From: Bacteroidales bacterium UBA1180 | GTDB lineage: Bacteria; Bacteroidota; Bacteroidia; Bacteroidales; Paludibacteraceae | Assembly (NCBI GenBank): GCA_002310195.1 | Contig: DBYS01000010.1 | Coordinates: forward strand, 1-49,230 | Reading direction: 5' to 3' | DNA: 49,230 nt | Part shown: positions 9,328 through 17,806 of the stretch, piece after piece | Position numbering within the stretch: position 1 is the stretch's first letter | How the letters are laid out: each line of letters begins with the position of its first letter | Program-made: the position numbers and the translations under genes | Notes under the pieces: model-generated | What the model saw: the letters and a program-made list of their open reading frames with translations, nothing else | The model's database searches: none | What the model was told of the DNA's origin: nothing

Positions 9328-9354
9328 GTCGGTGGGACTGATTATCCCACCGGC
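9328..9354 (+). promoter_or_regulatory. intercistronic hairpin before the GH128 gene
   Basis: GTCGGTGGGA (9328-9337) pairs with TCCCACCGGC (9345-9354) in ten pairs, one of them a wobble, around a 7-base loop. It lies 15 bases after the stop of the BIG2 lipoprotein gene. There is no T-run, so mRNA protection, processing or partial attenuation is more likely than full termination. Confidence 0.55.
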
Positions 9355-9380
9355 TCTCTATAAACTAAATCAATGATAGT

Positions 9381-10679
9381 ATGAAAAATCTATTATCAAT
9401 CTCCTTAATCAATGTAATGGTAATGCTGTCGCTGGCAGCGTGTGGGGAACGTAACAATCCAACTGAAATCGAGGATTCCAACGATTTTGCCTATATACAA
9501 GGCAAGAGCGCGAAACGCGGAGTCAGTTTCTCGTGGCAGATGGACGAGGACTTTGCCCTCCTCGGTCCTGCCGTGTCGTGGAGTTATAACTGGGCAAACA
9601 CTCCGGCGGCATCGCAGGAGAATATGTATCAGCAATATGGTATTCAGTTTGTGCCTATGTGCTGGAACAACAATTATTCTGCTGATAATATTGCTGCTTA
9701 TTATGCTGCTCACACCGACAAGCAGAACTACCTGCTGGGCTACAACGAGCCGAACTTGACCGATCAGGCGAACATGACCCCGACGCAGGCTGCTGCCAAC
9801 TGGGAAGATCTGGTAATACTGGCAAAGAACAATAATGCTCGCCTCATTTCTCCGGCCATGAACTGGGGAACACTTTCGGGCTACAGCAATGGTGTGCAAT
9901 GGTTGCAGGAATTCTTCACAAAGGTTAACCCCGATGATATATATGGCATAGCTGTTCATATCTACATGAATGCTGCCAAAGCGACTTTGGGCGATCTGCA
10001 GCGATACAAAGTCTTTGGCAAGCCTCTGTGGTTGACGGAATTCTGTGCATGGGACGGGTGCTCCAGTTCAGCGGCACAATGCCAGTTCATGGCGCAATGT
10101 ATCAACTCCCTGGAGCAGGATCCAGACTTGGAGCGCTACGCATGGTTCATCCCACGCTGGAATCAAGCAACCGAATCTGCACCGTTCATGCAACTGATTA
10201 CCAAAACCAAACCGTACGAGTTAACAGAACGCGGTAAGTTGTTCGTCAATATGTCCACGTTTGACAAGAATGCGGTGTATCCCTGTGGCAAACGTATACC
10301 GGCGGAACACTATCGTGCATGTAGTGTGGATGATAACTACGCATCACCTCTTGTGTCGCTCTGTACCGATGTTAACGGAATCTTGCAGATTGATGGCCTA
10401 TCGCTGAACCAATGGATGGATTATCAGATTGATGTGCTGAAAGGTGTCAAACATTTCAATATCCGTTATGCTGCCACCCGTGATTCGGAGATTACAATCT
10501 ATAAGGTGAGCGAAAGCGGAGACGAAAAAGAATTGCTGGCTGTCGAATTGCCAACAACAGGCGCAAAAGATGCATGGGCAACATTGACTGTTGATTTTAC
10601 ACCTGCGGAAGGAAAACAAGTGCTTCGTATTAAATGTACGAAGGGTTTGCCCCGTATCAATTGGTTCAAACTTAATTAA
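9381..10679 (+). CDS. GH128-like endo-beta-1,3-glucanase lipoprotein with C-terminal CBM6-like domain
   Basis: A 432-residue lipoprotein (lipid site Cys21, LSLAAC). Residues about 45-300 resemble the 'glycosyl hydrolase catalytic core' of family GH128: SFSWQMDEDFALLGPAVSWSYNW at the start of the barrel, LGYNEPNLTDQ with Glu123 as likely acid/base, and PLWLTEFCAWDGC with Glu220 as likely nucleophile. Known GH128 enzymes cleave beta-1,3-glucans. Residues about 310-432 look like a CBM6-type jelly roll (LSLNQWMDYQIDVLKGVKHFNIRYA and a closing INWFKL). It probably acts on the cell surface, with the CBM tethering it to glucan. It lies between the SusCD block and the GH16 genes, which supports the substrate call. 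Confidence 0.78.
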   Translation: MKNLLSISLINVMVMLSLAACGERNNPTEIEDSNDFAYIQGKSAKRGVSFSWQMDEDFALLGPAVSWSYNWANTPAASQENMYQQYGIQFVPMCWNNNYSADNIAAYYAAHTDKQNYLLGYNEPNLTDQANMTPTQAAANWEDLVILAKNNNARLISPAMNWGTLSGYSNGVQWLQEFFTKVNPDDIYGIAVHIYMNAAKATLGDLQRYKVFGKPLWLTEFCAWDGCSSSAAQCQFMAQCINSLEQDPDLERYAWFIPRWNQATESAPFMQLITKTKPYELTERGKLFVNMSTFDKNAVYPCGKRIPAEHYRACSVDDNYASPLVSLCTDVNGILQIDGLSLNQWMDYQIDVLKGVKHFNIRYAATRDSEITIYKVSESGDEKELLAVELPTTGAKDAWATLTVDFTPAEGKQVLRIKCTKGLPRINWFKLN

Positions 10680-10690
10680 ACTATACAACT

Positions 10691-12196
10691 ATGAAAAAAC
10701 TCTACACCCTTCTTCTCGCAATGGCTGTCATGCCGCTGATGGCACAAATCACCATTGATGACTTTGAAAACAATCCCAGAACATGGGAAAATGTGTCCTG
10801 TTCATCAGGTATTACTAATAATTCTCATCAAGAAGGTCTAAACCTTAGTTGCAAATGCCTACAACTCGTTCGCACGCCGGGCTGTGACAACTGGTCGGGT
10901 GCACTGACGCGGTTTGCAACGCCTTACAGCGGTTATAAGTATTTGCACGCGCTCATGTATCGTAATAATACCGGTCAACCAAACGTCAAGGTTACTGACA
11001 ATGGTGCGAATCTTGACATAACACCAACGACCACTATTGTGGCTAATCAGTGGCAAGATGTAGTGTTCGACATCAGTGCCATGAGTTCAATTGACTTCGT
11101 GTTCTTCATGGCAGACCGCAATGACTTGACAGAAGATGCAGTGGTGCTGATAGATGATATCATCCTCAGCAACGATGCTACACCGCGCAATGCGCCTAAC
11201 ACTGCTTGTGAGACGACGGAGCAGCCGGTTGGTGAGGACGGTTACCAACTCGTATGGAACGCGGATTTCGTGACCGACCAACTGCCCGCATGCTGGAACA
11301 TTGAGGTCAATGGCGACGGCGGAGGCAACAACGAGCTGCAGTACTACTGCGCGAAAGGTGTGTCACTCGGCAAAGATCCGAAGGAAGGCAAGCACTGTCT
11401 GATCCTGACGGCTACGAAAGAAGATTATAACGGCAAGAAGTGTACCTCCGGCCGCGTGAATACCAAGGGTAAGATGTATTACACCTTCGGCAAGATCGAG
11501 GCACGTATCATGTTCCCGAACACAGCCAACGGTCTATGGCCGGCATTCTGGCAGATGGGTAACAACTTCGATCAGGTAGGTTGGCCCAAATGCGGCGAGA
11601 CGGATATCATCGAGCTCGGACATCAGAATGCGTTCAGCAAAGGCACGCAGGACCGTTACTTCAACGGCGCGATGCACGTGGGCAGACGATGGGACGCCGT
11701 GTGGAGCGAGGCGAACTCGGTAACATGGTCGTATTCGGTAACAGAATCCTTCCATGTGCTGACGATGATCTGGACACCCACATCCATCGATATGTACATG
11801 GATATCGACAGAAATCCGAATCCCTACTTCCACGCCAATCTTGAGCCGAACGACGATGCCGACTACGACCGCAGCGTGATATTCGGCAAGCCGAACTTCC
11901 TGATTGCTAACCTGGCTATCGGCGGCAACTTCCCCGGCATATTTGACATCGACAAGATCACCGCTCTGGCTGACGGTCCGCGGTCGATGTACATCGACTG
12001 GATACGCATCTACCAGCGTGGCGACGCCGGTGAGTCGTTTGTGAGCAACGTAGCCAGCGAGGAGATTGAGCTCGACCCGACAGCCGTGGAGGACACTCGC
12101 GCCGAGCAGCAAATGGAGAAGATTTGCATCGACGGCAAGATCTATATCCGTCACGCCGGTGCGCTGTACGACATATTAGGCAACCAAATACGTTAA
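10691..12196 (+). CDS. GH16 laminarinase-like enzyme with N-terminal CBM-like domain and sorting-type tail
   Basis: A 501-residue secreted protein with a type I signal peptide (residues 1-19) and no lipobox. Residues 20-170 form a jelly-roll-like module beginning ITIDDFENNPRTWENVS and ending with VVLIDDIILSND. Residues about 175-440 are a GH16 catalytic domain. The active-site motif CGETDIIELGH (from residue 301) carries the nucleophile and acid/base glutamates of the ExDxxE pattern, without the extra residue that marks some other GH16 groups. FWQMGNNFDQVGWPKCGE fits laminarinase-type enzymes. The C-terminus (ICIDGKIYIRHAGALYDILG) matches a tail shared with five other proteins in the window, so export may use a different route from the neighbouring lipoproteins. 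It follows the GH128 gene by 11 bases. Confidence 0.88.
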   Translation: MKKLYTLLLAMAVMPLMAQITIDDFENNPRTWENVSCSSGITNNSHQEGLNLSCKCLQLVRTPGCDNWSGALTRFATPYSGYKYLHALMYRNNTGQPNVKVTDNGANLDITPTTTIVANQWQDVVFDISAMSSIDFVFFMADRNDLTEDAVVLIDDIILSNDATPRNAPNTACETTEQPVGEDGYQLVWNADFVTDQLPACWNIEVNGDGGGNNELQYYCAKGVSLGKDPKEGKHCLILTATKEDYNGKKCTSGRVNTKGKMYYTFGKIEARIMFPNTANGLWPAFWQMGNNFDQVGWPKCGETDIIELGHQNAFSKGTQDRYFNGAMHVGRRWDAVWSEANSVTWSYSVTESFHVLTMIWTPTSIDMYMDIDRNPNPYFHANLEPNDDADYDRSVIFGKPNFLIANLAIGGNFPGIFDIDKITALADGPRSMYIDWIRIYQRGDAGESFVSNVASEEIELDPTAVEDTRAEQQMEKICIDGKIYIRHAGALYDILGNQIR

Positions 12197-12206
12197 TCCA
12201 CTATAT

Positions 12207-13193
12207 ATGAAACGCTACACCTATATCATCGCATGTGCGCTTATGCTCGCGGGCTGCGGGGCTAAACAGGGCTACACCCTTGTATGGGAAGACAACTTCG
12301 ATGCACCGGAGCTCAATACCGCCTGGTGGAACATCGACGATAACGCCCGCGGTGGCGGCAACGCCGAGTTGCAGTACTATGCTCCGAAGAACGTGACGAT
12401 AGAGCGTCACCCTGTCAGCGGCGAGTCGTGCCTGGTGCTCAACGCACAGCGCGAGGATTACTACTACACCACGATGGATGACGAGCGCGGCTACCGGCCG
12501 TGTACGTCGGCACGCCTGAACACGCAGGACAAAGTGACCGTGGAGTACGGTCGTGTAGAGGCACGCATCGCGTTCCCCAAGACGGCTGACGGTCTATGGC
12601 CGGCGTTCTGGATGCTGGGCAACAACCTTGCCACCGATCTGGGCGACGACGACTCAGTGGATGATCTGGCGGCAGTGCTGGCAGGGCAGGGCAGAGTGCT
12701 CTGGCCCAAGTGCGGCGAGATAGATATATGCGAGATGGGACACAAGAACGGCATTGTCGCCGGTACACAAGACCGCTACTTCAATGGTGCATGTCACTGG
12801 GGGGAGACTTGGAACAACGGTGCGTATCCTAACTCCGGCAAGTTCCATACCTGGGATTATCCGTTGCAAGGTGACTTCCATCTGTTCACCATGGACTGGA
12901 CAGAGGACTCGATAGCGATGTACCTGGATCTGGACCGATATCCCGAGGCCGAGCCGTACTTTGCACTATCGCTGCGTGAGAAAGGTATCAACGAGCCCGG
13001 CAACTACTTCAACCACCCGTTCTATCTGGTGCTGAACCTGTCGGTAGGCGGATTCTTCCCCGACATGCCGAACCCCGAGAAATATTCTGACGTAATCAGC
13101 GCCTCGTTGCTCGAACCTGTAACCGCCCTGCCAAAGGACGGCACACCGGTGAAGATGTACGTGGATTACATACGAGTCTATCGTAAGAACTAG
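12207..13193 (+). CDS. GH16 laminarinase-like lipoprotein
   Basis: A 328-residue lipoprotein (lipid site Cys17, LMLAGC) consisting almost entirely of one GH16 domain: LVWEDNFDAPELNTAWWNID at the start, GLWPAFWMLGNN in the middle, and the catalytic motif CGEIDICEMGHKNG with Glu171 and Glu176. It ends with the usual VKMYVDYIRVYRK strand. Family members hydrolyse beta-1,3- or mixed beta-1,3/1,4-glucans. Its catalytic domain is similar to that of the upstream GH16 (shared ELQYYA/ELQYYC, TQDRYFNGA, FPKTADGLWPAFW/FPNTANGLWPAFW), so the pair probably arose by duplication. One copy became lipid-anchored and the other tail-bearing. The gap between the two genes is ten bases. Confidence 0.9.
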   Translation: MKRYTYIIACALMLAGCGAKQGYTLVWEDNFDAPELNTAWWNIDDNARGGGNAELQYYAPKNVTIERHPVSGESCLVLNAQREDYYYTTMDDERGYRPCTSARLNTQDKVTVEYGRVEARIAFPKTADGLWPAFWMLGNNLATDLGDDDSVDDLAAVLAGQGRVLWPKCGEIDICEMGHKNGIVAGTQDRYFNGACHWGETWNNGAYPNSGKFHTWDYPLQGDFHLFTMDWTEDSIAMYLDLDRYPEAEPYFALSLREKGINEPGNYFNHPFYLVLNLSVGGFFPDMPNPEKYSDVISASLLEPVTALPKDGTPVKMYVDYIRVYRKN

Positions 13194-13223
13194 ATATCCT
13201 AGGATCCTAGGTACCTAGGGCCC
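13193..13223. repeat. chain of seven overlapping 6-bp palindromes
   Basis: Between the second GH16 gene and the symporter gene, 31 bases read as linked palindromes: GATATC (13193-13198), CCTAGG (13198-13203), GGATCC (13202-13207), CCTAGG (13206-13211), GGTACC (13210-13215), CCTAGG (13214-13219) and GGGCCC (13218-13223). Two 14-bp perfect palindromes result (13198-13211 and 13206-13219). The block can fold into several mutually exclusive short hairpins. The function is unknown. Confidence 0.9.
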
Positions 13224-13243
13224 TAGTAAAAATCACTATAACC

Positions 13244-14596
13244 ATGAAACTCTCAATAAAAGAAAAATTAGGCTACAGTCTCGGTGATACCGCGTCACAC
13301 TTTGTGTGGGACCTTGTAGGCTTTTGGTTACTGATCTTCTACACCGACATCTACGGCCTTTCGCCCGCATTGGCCGGTGTGATCATGTTCGTAGGCAGTA
13401 TATGGGATGCGATAATGGATCCCGTGGTAGGTATCATATCCGACCGTACGACCTCGCGCTGGGGTAAGTTCCGTCCGTACCTGCTCTTCGGCTCCGTGCC
13501 GTACGCTATCCTTGCCGTACTGGCATTCACTACGCCGGAGTTCGGCTTGAACGGTAAGTTCGCCTACGCCCTGATCACCTGTCTGCTGCTGCGTACGGCG
13601 TACGCGTTTGTCAACCTGCCGTACAGTTCGCTCTCGGCCGTGATGACCGACGATTCGAACGAGCGTGCCGGACTGAACACCTACCGCTTCATTGCGGCGT
13701 ACATCGGTCAGTTCATCGTAACCGGTGCAGCGCTCTACCTCGTGAAGTGGCTCGGTGCGATTGGTAACGACGGCGTAGTGAACCAGGCACAAGGCTACCA
13801 GTACACGGTCGGTCTGTTCGGCATACTGAGTATAGCGTTCTTCCTGATCGCTTTCGGCACGACACGTGAGCGTGTGCCGCAACCCGAGAAGCAGGACAGC
13901 AACGTGTGGAAAGACTTCAAGTACCTATTCATGAACAAGGCGTGGATCGTGCTGACCTGTGTGGGCATCGTATCGTTCATCATGTTCGCTATGCAGAACG
14001 CTGCCATCGCCTACTACTTCAAGTATTACATCCATGATGCCGAGAATGTGCAACTGTTCAATGTGCTCGGTACGATAGCGCTGATCGTTGCTCTGCCGGC
14101 CTCCAAGCCGCTGGCCAAACGCTTCGGCAACAAGATGGTGTATATCATGTCGAGCATCGTGTCGGGTGTGTTCTTTGCCCTGATCTTCGTTGCCGGCGAC
14201 AATCTGCCGCTCGTATATACATTCAATATCCTGGCCAAGATGGCGTATGCGCCGGCTGTGCCGCTGCTGTGGACGATGCTGGCCGACGTGGCGGATTTCG
14301 GCGAGTGGAAGTTCAACCGCCGGACAACAGGCCTCTGCTTCTCCGCCTCGGTGCTCGCGCAGAAACTCGGTTGGGCTATCGGTGCTGCCGCTGCAGGCTG
14401 GTTGCTGAGCGTGACGCACTTCGTGGCGAACGCCGATATACAGAGTGACACGGCAATGATGGGTATCCGTCTGCTCGTGAGCGTCATTCCGGGTGTGCTG
14501 TATGCTTCGTGTGCACTGGTGATGATGTTCTACAACCTCGACACCGCCACCATGCAGCAGATGAAGGACGAACTGGAAGCACGCCGCAATCAATAA
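13244..14596 (+). CDS. GPH-family (MelB-like) sugar:cation symporter
   Basis: A 450-residue inner-membrane protein with about twelve hydrophobic helices. The N-terminus (KLGYSLGDTASHFVWDLVGFWLLIFYTDI) and the loop SIWDAIMDPVVGIISDRTTSRWGKFRPY are hallmark glycoside-pentoside-hexuronide symporter motifs. The conserved helix 2 Asp residues of the WDA.MDP segment are the likely cation site. It would move glucan-derived oligosaccharides or disaccharides from periplasm to cytoplasm. Its stop is 12 bases before the start of the cytoplasmic phosphorylase gene, so the pair forms an import-and-phosphorolysis unit. Substrate choice is inferred. Confidence 0.92.
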   Translation: MKLSIKEKLGYSLGDTASHFVWDLVGFWLLIFYTDIYGLSPALAGVIMFVGSIWDAIMDPVVGIISDRTTSRWGKFRPYLLFGSVPYAILAVLAFTTPEFGLNGKFAYALITCLLLRTAYAFVNLPYSSLSAVMTDDSNERAGLNTYRFIAAYIGQFIVTGAALYLVKWLGAIGNDGVVNQAQGYQYTVGLFGILSIAFFLIAFGTTRERVPQPEKQDSNVWKDFKYLFMNKAWIVLTCVGIVSFIMFAMQNAAIAYYFKYYIHDAENVQLFNVLGTIALIVALPASKPLAKRFGNKMVYIMSSIVSGVFFALIFVAGDNLPLVYTFNILAKMAYAPAVPLLWTMLADVADFGEWKFNRRTTGLCFSASVLAQKLGWAIGAAAAGWLLSVTHFVANADIQSDTAMMGIRLLVSVIPGVLYASCALVMMFYNLDTATMQQMKDELEARRNQ

Positions 14597-14608
14597 ATTA
14601 GGACAACT

Positions 14609-17600
14609 ATGGTACAAGGCAACTATATAACCATCGACGGCGAGAAGTACTACGAGATCAGTGGCTACGACCGGATGCAGCCGTTCTTCATCTCGCTGGC
14701 ATCGGATACCGACCTCTGGATGTACCTGTCATCCACGGGCGGCCTGACCTGCGGACGCCGCAGTCCGGACTTCGCGCTCTTCCCGTACTACACCGACGAC
14801 AAGATTACCCAGAACTACACGTTCACTGGTCCGCGTACGCTCGTGCGCGTACCTAATGAGGATAGCACGCTCGTATGGGAACCGTTTGGCATCAACAACG
14901 ATGCGCTCTATCGCATTGAGCGCCGTATAAGCAAGTCGGTGACGGGCAACAAGATCATCTTCAGCGAGAAGAACCTTACCTTAGGGCTGCTGTTCAGCTA
15001 CAGCTGGCAACCGGCTGACCGCTTCGGCTGGGTGCGTCGCGCGTCGATACAGAACATCGGCAGCAAGCCTTGCCGAGTCGAACTGATCGACGGCTTGCAG
15101 AACATCCTGCCTTCGGGCGTTAACCGCCAGACGCAGAACGTATATTCGACGCTCGTGGACGGTTACAAGAAGACCGAGCAGATTAAGGGCACAAAGCTCG
15201 TGCTCTACCGCATGGAAGCGATCATGGTCGATAAGGCCGAGCCCAGCGAGAGCCTGACCTGCAACACCGTATATAGCTTCGGCAGCGAGGAGATGGATGT
15301 ATTGACCTCGTCGATGCAACTTGATGCTTTCCGTCACGGCGGCAATGTGACAGCTGAACCGGAGTCGAAGGGTGTACAGGGTGCGTATCTGTTGCATGGC
15401 ACGATTGAGCTTGAGCCGCACGCTCAGCGCGAATGGTCGTTTGTGATGGATGTGGAGAAAGATGCCTGCGACATCCACGCCATGCTCCGCGAGATTGCTA
15501 ATCCTGATCACAAGCAGGTGGTGCTCGAGGCGCTGCAGGCCACTACGGCTAACCTGCGTGCAATCGTTGCGCACAACGACGGCGTACAGCAGACCGGCGA
15601 CGAAGCCCAGGACGCACGGCACTTCGCCAATGTGCTGTTCAACACGATGCGTGGCGGATACTATGCCGACGATTATACTATTCACGCAGCGGATTTTGCC
15701 AACCATGTGCGGATCTTCAACACAGCACTGTACGAGCAATACAAACCGATGCTCAGTTCGCTGCCCGAGCAGATGAAACGTGGCGAACTTGAGGAGCGGA
15801 TCATCGACTGCATGGATCATCAGTTGCACCGCCTGTATATGGAGTACTTGCCGCTGACATTCTCGCGTCGCCATGGCGATCCGTCGCGTCCGTGGAACAG
15901 CTTCGATATCCGCGTGCGTGACAAACAGGGCAAACCGCTCATAGCCTATCAGGGCAACTGGCGGGACATATTCCAGAACTGGGAGGCACTGTCGGCCTCG
16001 TATCCCGACTATATCAATGCCATCATTGCCAAGTTCCTCAACGCCACTACGGCAGACGGTTACAACCCTTACCGCATCACTTCCGAAGGTATCGACTGGG
16101 AGGTGATCAACCCTGATGACCCGTGGTCGAACATCGGCTACTGGGGTGACCATCAGATCATATACTTGAGCAAACTCATCGAGCTCAGCCAGGCTCATGA
16201 TCCCCGTGCGCTCGTCGAGATGTTAAGCATGCGCGAGTATGCCTTCGCAGCTGTGCCGTATCGCATCAAAGCATACGAAGAGATTGTGGCTGACCCGAAG
16301 AACACCATTCGGTTTGATAATAAGGCGCACGAAGCAATCCTGGCACGACTGGCAAGTTACGGCCAGGATGCACGACTGATGCCCGGCAAGGACGGCCAGC
16401 CGATGCTCGTGACGGGGGCAGAGAAGCTGCTGATCCCGTTGCTCGCCAAGCTCTCGAACCACATACCTTGTGCAGGTATATGGATGAACACGCTCCGTCC
16501 CGAATGGAACGATGCTAACAATGCGCTGGTAGGTAACGGCGCATCGATGGTGACGGTATGCTATATCCACCGCTATATGCAAGTGCTGCGCGAGCTATTC
16601 AACGAAGCAGGCGATGCAACCTACGCCGTGCATGTCGAGGTGGTTGAACTCATACGGGGATTGATGGACGCCATGATCACGTTCGTGCAAGACGGCCAGA
16701 CGACCAAGTTGCCCGAACAGTACATCCGTGCCTACACCGATGCAGTCGGCAAGGCAGGGGAGAAGTACCGCGAGGCGGCATACAAGGGCTTCAGTGGCAA
16801 GCAGGTAGAACTGGAAGCATCGCTGGTCAGCACGTTCCTTGACGACATGTCGAAGTTGACTGAACTGTCGATCGCCACCAACAAACGCGAGGACGGCCTG
16901 TACAACGCCTACAATCTGGTTAAGTTCACCGACAAGAGCCTGGAGATCACTCGGCTGTACGAGATGCTCGAAGGGCAGGTAGCTGTGCTCTCGGCACGGA
17001 TCCTTGACGGCAAGCAGGCGGCTGACCTGCTGGACGCGATGCGGCAGTCGGGACTCTACCGCGCTGACCAGCAGAGTTACATGCTTTATCCGGCTCGTCG
17101 TCGTCCGGCGTTCCTGGAGATGAACAACCTGCCGGCTGAAGCCACAGAGCTGCCGGTGGTACAGAAGTACCTCGGCACGATCCTCAAGCAGGACTGCGAC
17201 GGCGGCATCCATTTCGACGCCAAGTACCGTAATGCCAACAACCTGCCGGACGAGCTCAAAGACCTGTACGAACAGGTGTTCCACCACCACGCCTTCACCG
17301 GCCGAAGCGGCACGTTCTACAAGTACGAAGGTCTGGGTTCGATCTACTGGCACATGGTCAGCAAGTTGCTGCTGGCAGTAGGCGAGAACATTGCCATGTA
17401 TCCCGACAAGCGCCTGATGGCTCACTACCGCGCGATCAAGGAGGGCTTAGGATTGCACAAGTCGCCCGAGCAGTACGGTTCGTTCCCGTTCGACGCATAC
17501 AGCCACACGCCGGCTATGGCAGGCGTACAGCAGCCGGGTATGACCGGTCAGGTCAAGGAGGATATACTCTCCCGCTGGTTTGAGTTGGGCATAGTGGTGC

Positions 17601-17806
17601 GTGACGGCGCGATACATATCAACCCGCTGATGCTCCGCGAGTCGGACTTCCGGGACGGACAGCTGTCGTTCACCTACTGCGGTACGCGATTCGTATATCA
17701 CCTGTCGGACCAATCCGAAGGACTGGATATACCTGCCGACACAGCAGCACATATCTTTTCCCGCGACGGCCAAGTGAAACAGATTAACGTAAACATAGCC
17801 CTATGA
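14609..17806 (+). CDS. GH94-like phosphorylase, probably GH149 beta-1,3-oligoglucan phosphorylase
   Basis: A 1065-residue protein with no signal peptide, hence cytoplasmic. The N-terminal ~270 residues form a beta-sandwich like that of GH94-type enzymes (YYEISGYDRMQPFFISL, FALFPYYTDDKI). An (alpha/alpha)6 barrel follows, with WSNIGYWGDHQIIYLSKLIE and PEWNDANNALVG. Asp635 in EWND aligns by motif with the catalytic Asp of GH94 cellobiose phosphorylase-type enzymes (DWND). GH94 cellobiose phosphorylases are about 800 residues, while GH149 beta-1,3-oligoglucan phosphorylases are about 1100. Length and the beta-1,3-glucan PUL context therefore favour GH149. The reaction would be (beta-1,3-glucan)n + Pi giving glucose-1-phosphate + (n-1). 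Its stop overlaps the ATG of the GH30 gene by four bases. Confidence 0.8.
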   Translation: MVQGNYITIDGEKYYEISGYDRMQPFFISLASDTDLWMYLSSTGGLTCGRRSPDFALFPYYTDDKITQNYTFTGPRTLVRVPNEDSTLVWEPFGINNDALYRIERRISKSVTGNKIIFSEKNLTLGLLFSYSWQPADRFGWVRRASIQNIGSKPCRVELIDGLQNILPSGVNRQTQNVYSTLVDGYKKTEQIKGTKLVLYRMEAIMVDKAEPSESLTCNTVYSFGSEEMDVLTSSMQLDAFRHGGNVTAEPESKGVQGAYLLHGTIELEPHAQREWSFVMDVEKDACDIHAMLREIANPDHKQVVLEALQATTANLRAIVAHNDGVQQTGDEAQDARHFANVLFNTMRGGYYADDYTIHAADFANHVRIFNTALYEQYKPMLSSLPEQMKRGELEERIIDCMDHQLHRLYMEYLPLTFSRRHGDPSRPWNSFDIRVRDKQGKPLIAYQGNWRDIFQNWEALSASYPDYINAIIAKFLNATTADGYNPYRITSEGIDWEVINPDDPWSNIGYWGDHQIIYLSKLIELSQAHDPRALVEMLSMREYAFAAVPYRIKAYEEIVADPKNTIRFDNKAHEAILARLASYGQDARLMPGKDGQPMLVTGAEKLLIPLLAKLSNHIPCAGIWMNTLRPEWNDANNALVGNGASMVTVCYIHRYMQVLRELFNEAGDATYAVHVEVVELIRGLMDAMITFVQDGQTTKLPEQYIRAYTDAVGKAGEKYREAAYKGFSGKQVELEASLVSTFLDDMSKLTELSIATNKREDGLYNAYNLVKFTDKSLEITRLYEMLEGQVAVLSARILDGKQAADLLDAMRQSGLYRADQQSYMLYPARRRPAFLEMNNLPAEATELPVVQKYLGTILKQDCDGGIHFDAKYRNANNLPDELKDLYEQVFHHHAFTGRSGTFYKYEGLGSIYWHMVSKLLLAVGENIAMYPDKRLMAHYRAIKEGLGLHKSPEQYGSFPFDAYSHTPAMAGVQQPGMTGQVKEDILSRWFELGIVVRDGAIHINPLMLRESDFRDGQLSFTYCGTRFVYHLSDQSEGLDIPADTAAHIFSRDGQVKQINVNIAL

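Noticed and set aside
13193..13223. Reading the palindrome chain as a transcription terminator
   Set aside because: No single stable stem with a T-run is present; the following sequence is AAAAATC, so termination on the plus strand is unlikely.
15450..16198. Long minus-strand open frames opposite the phosphorylase and other GC-rich genes
   Set aside because: They are antisense shadows of well-supported genes, with no signal peptide, motif or promoter of their own.
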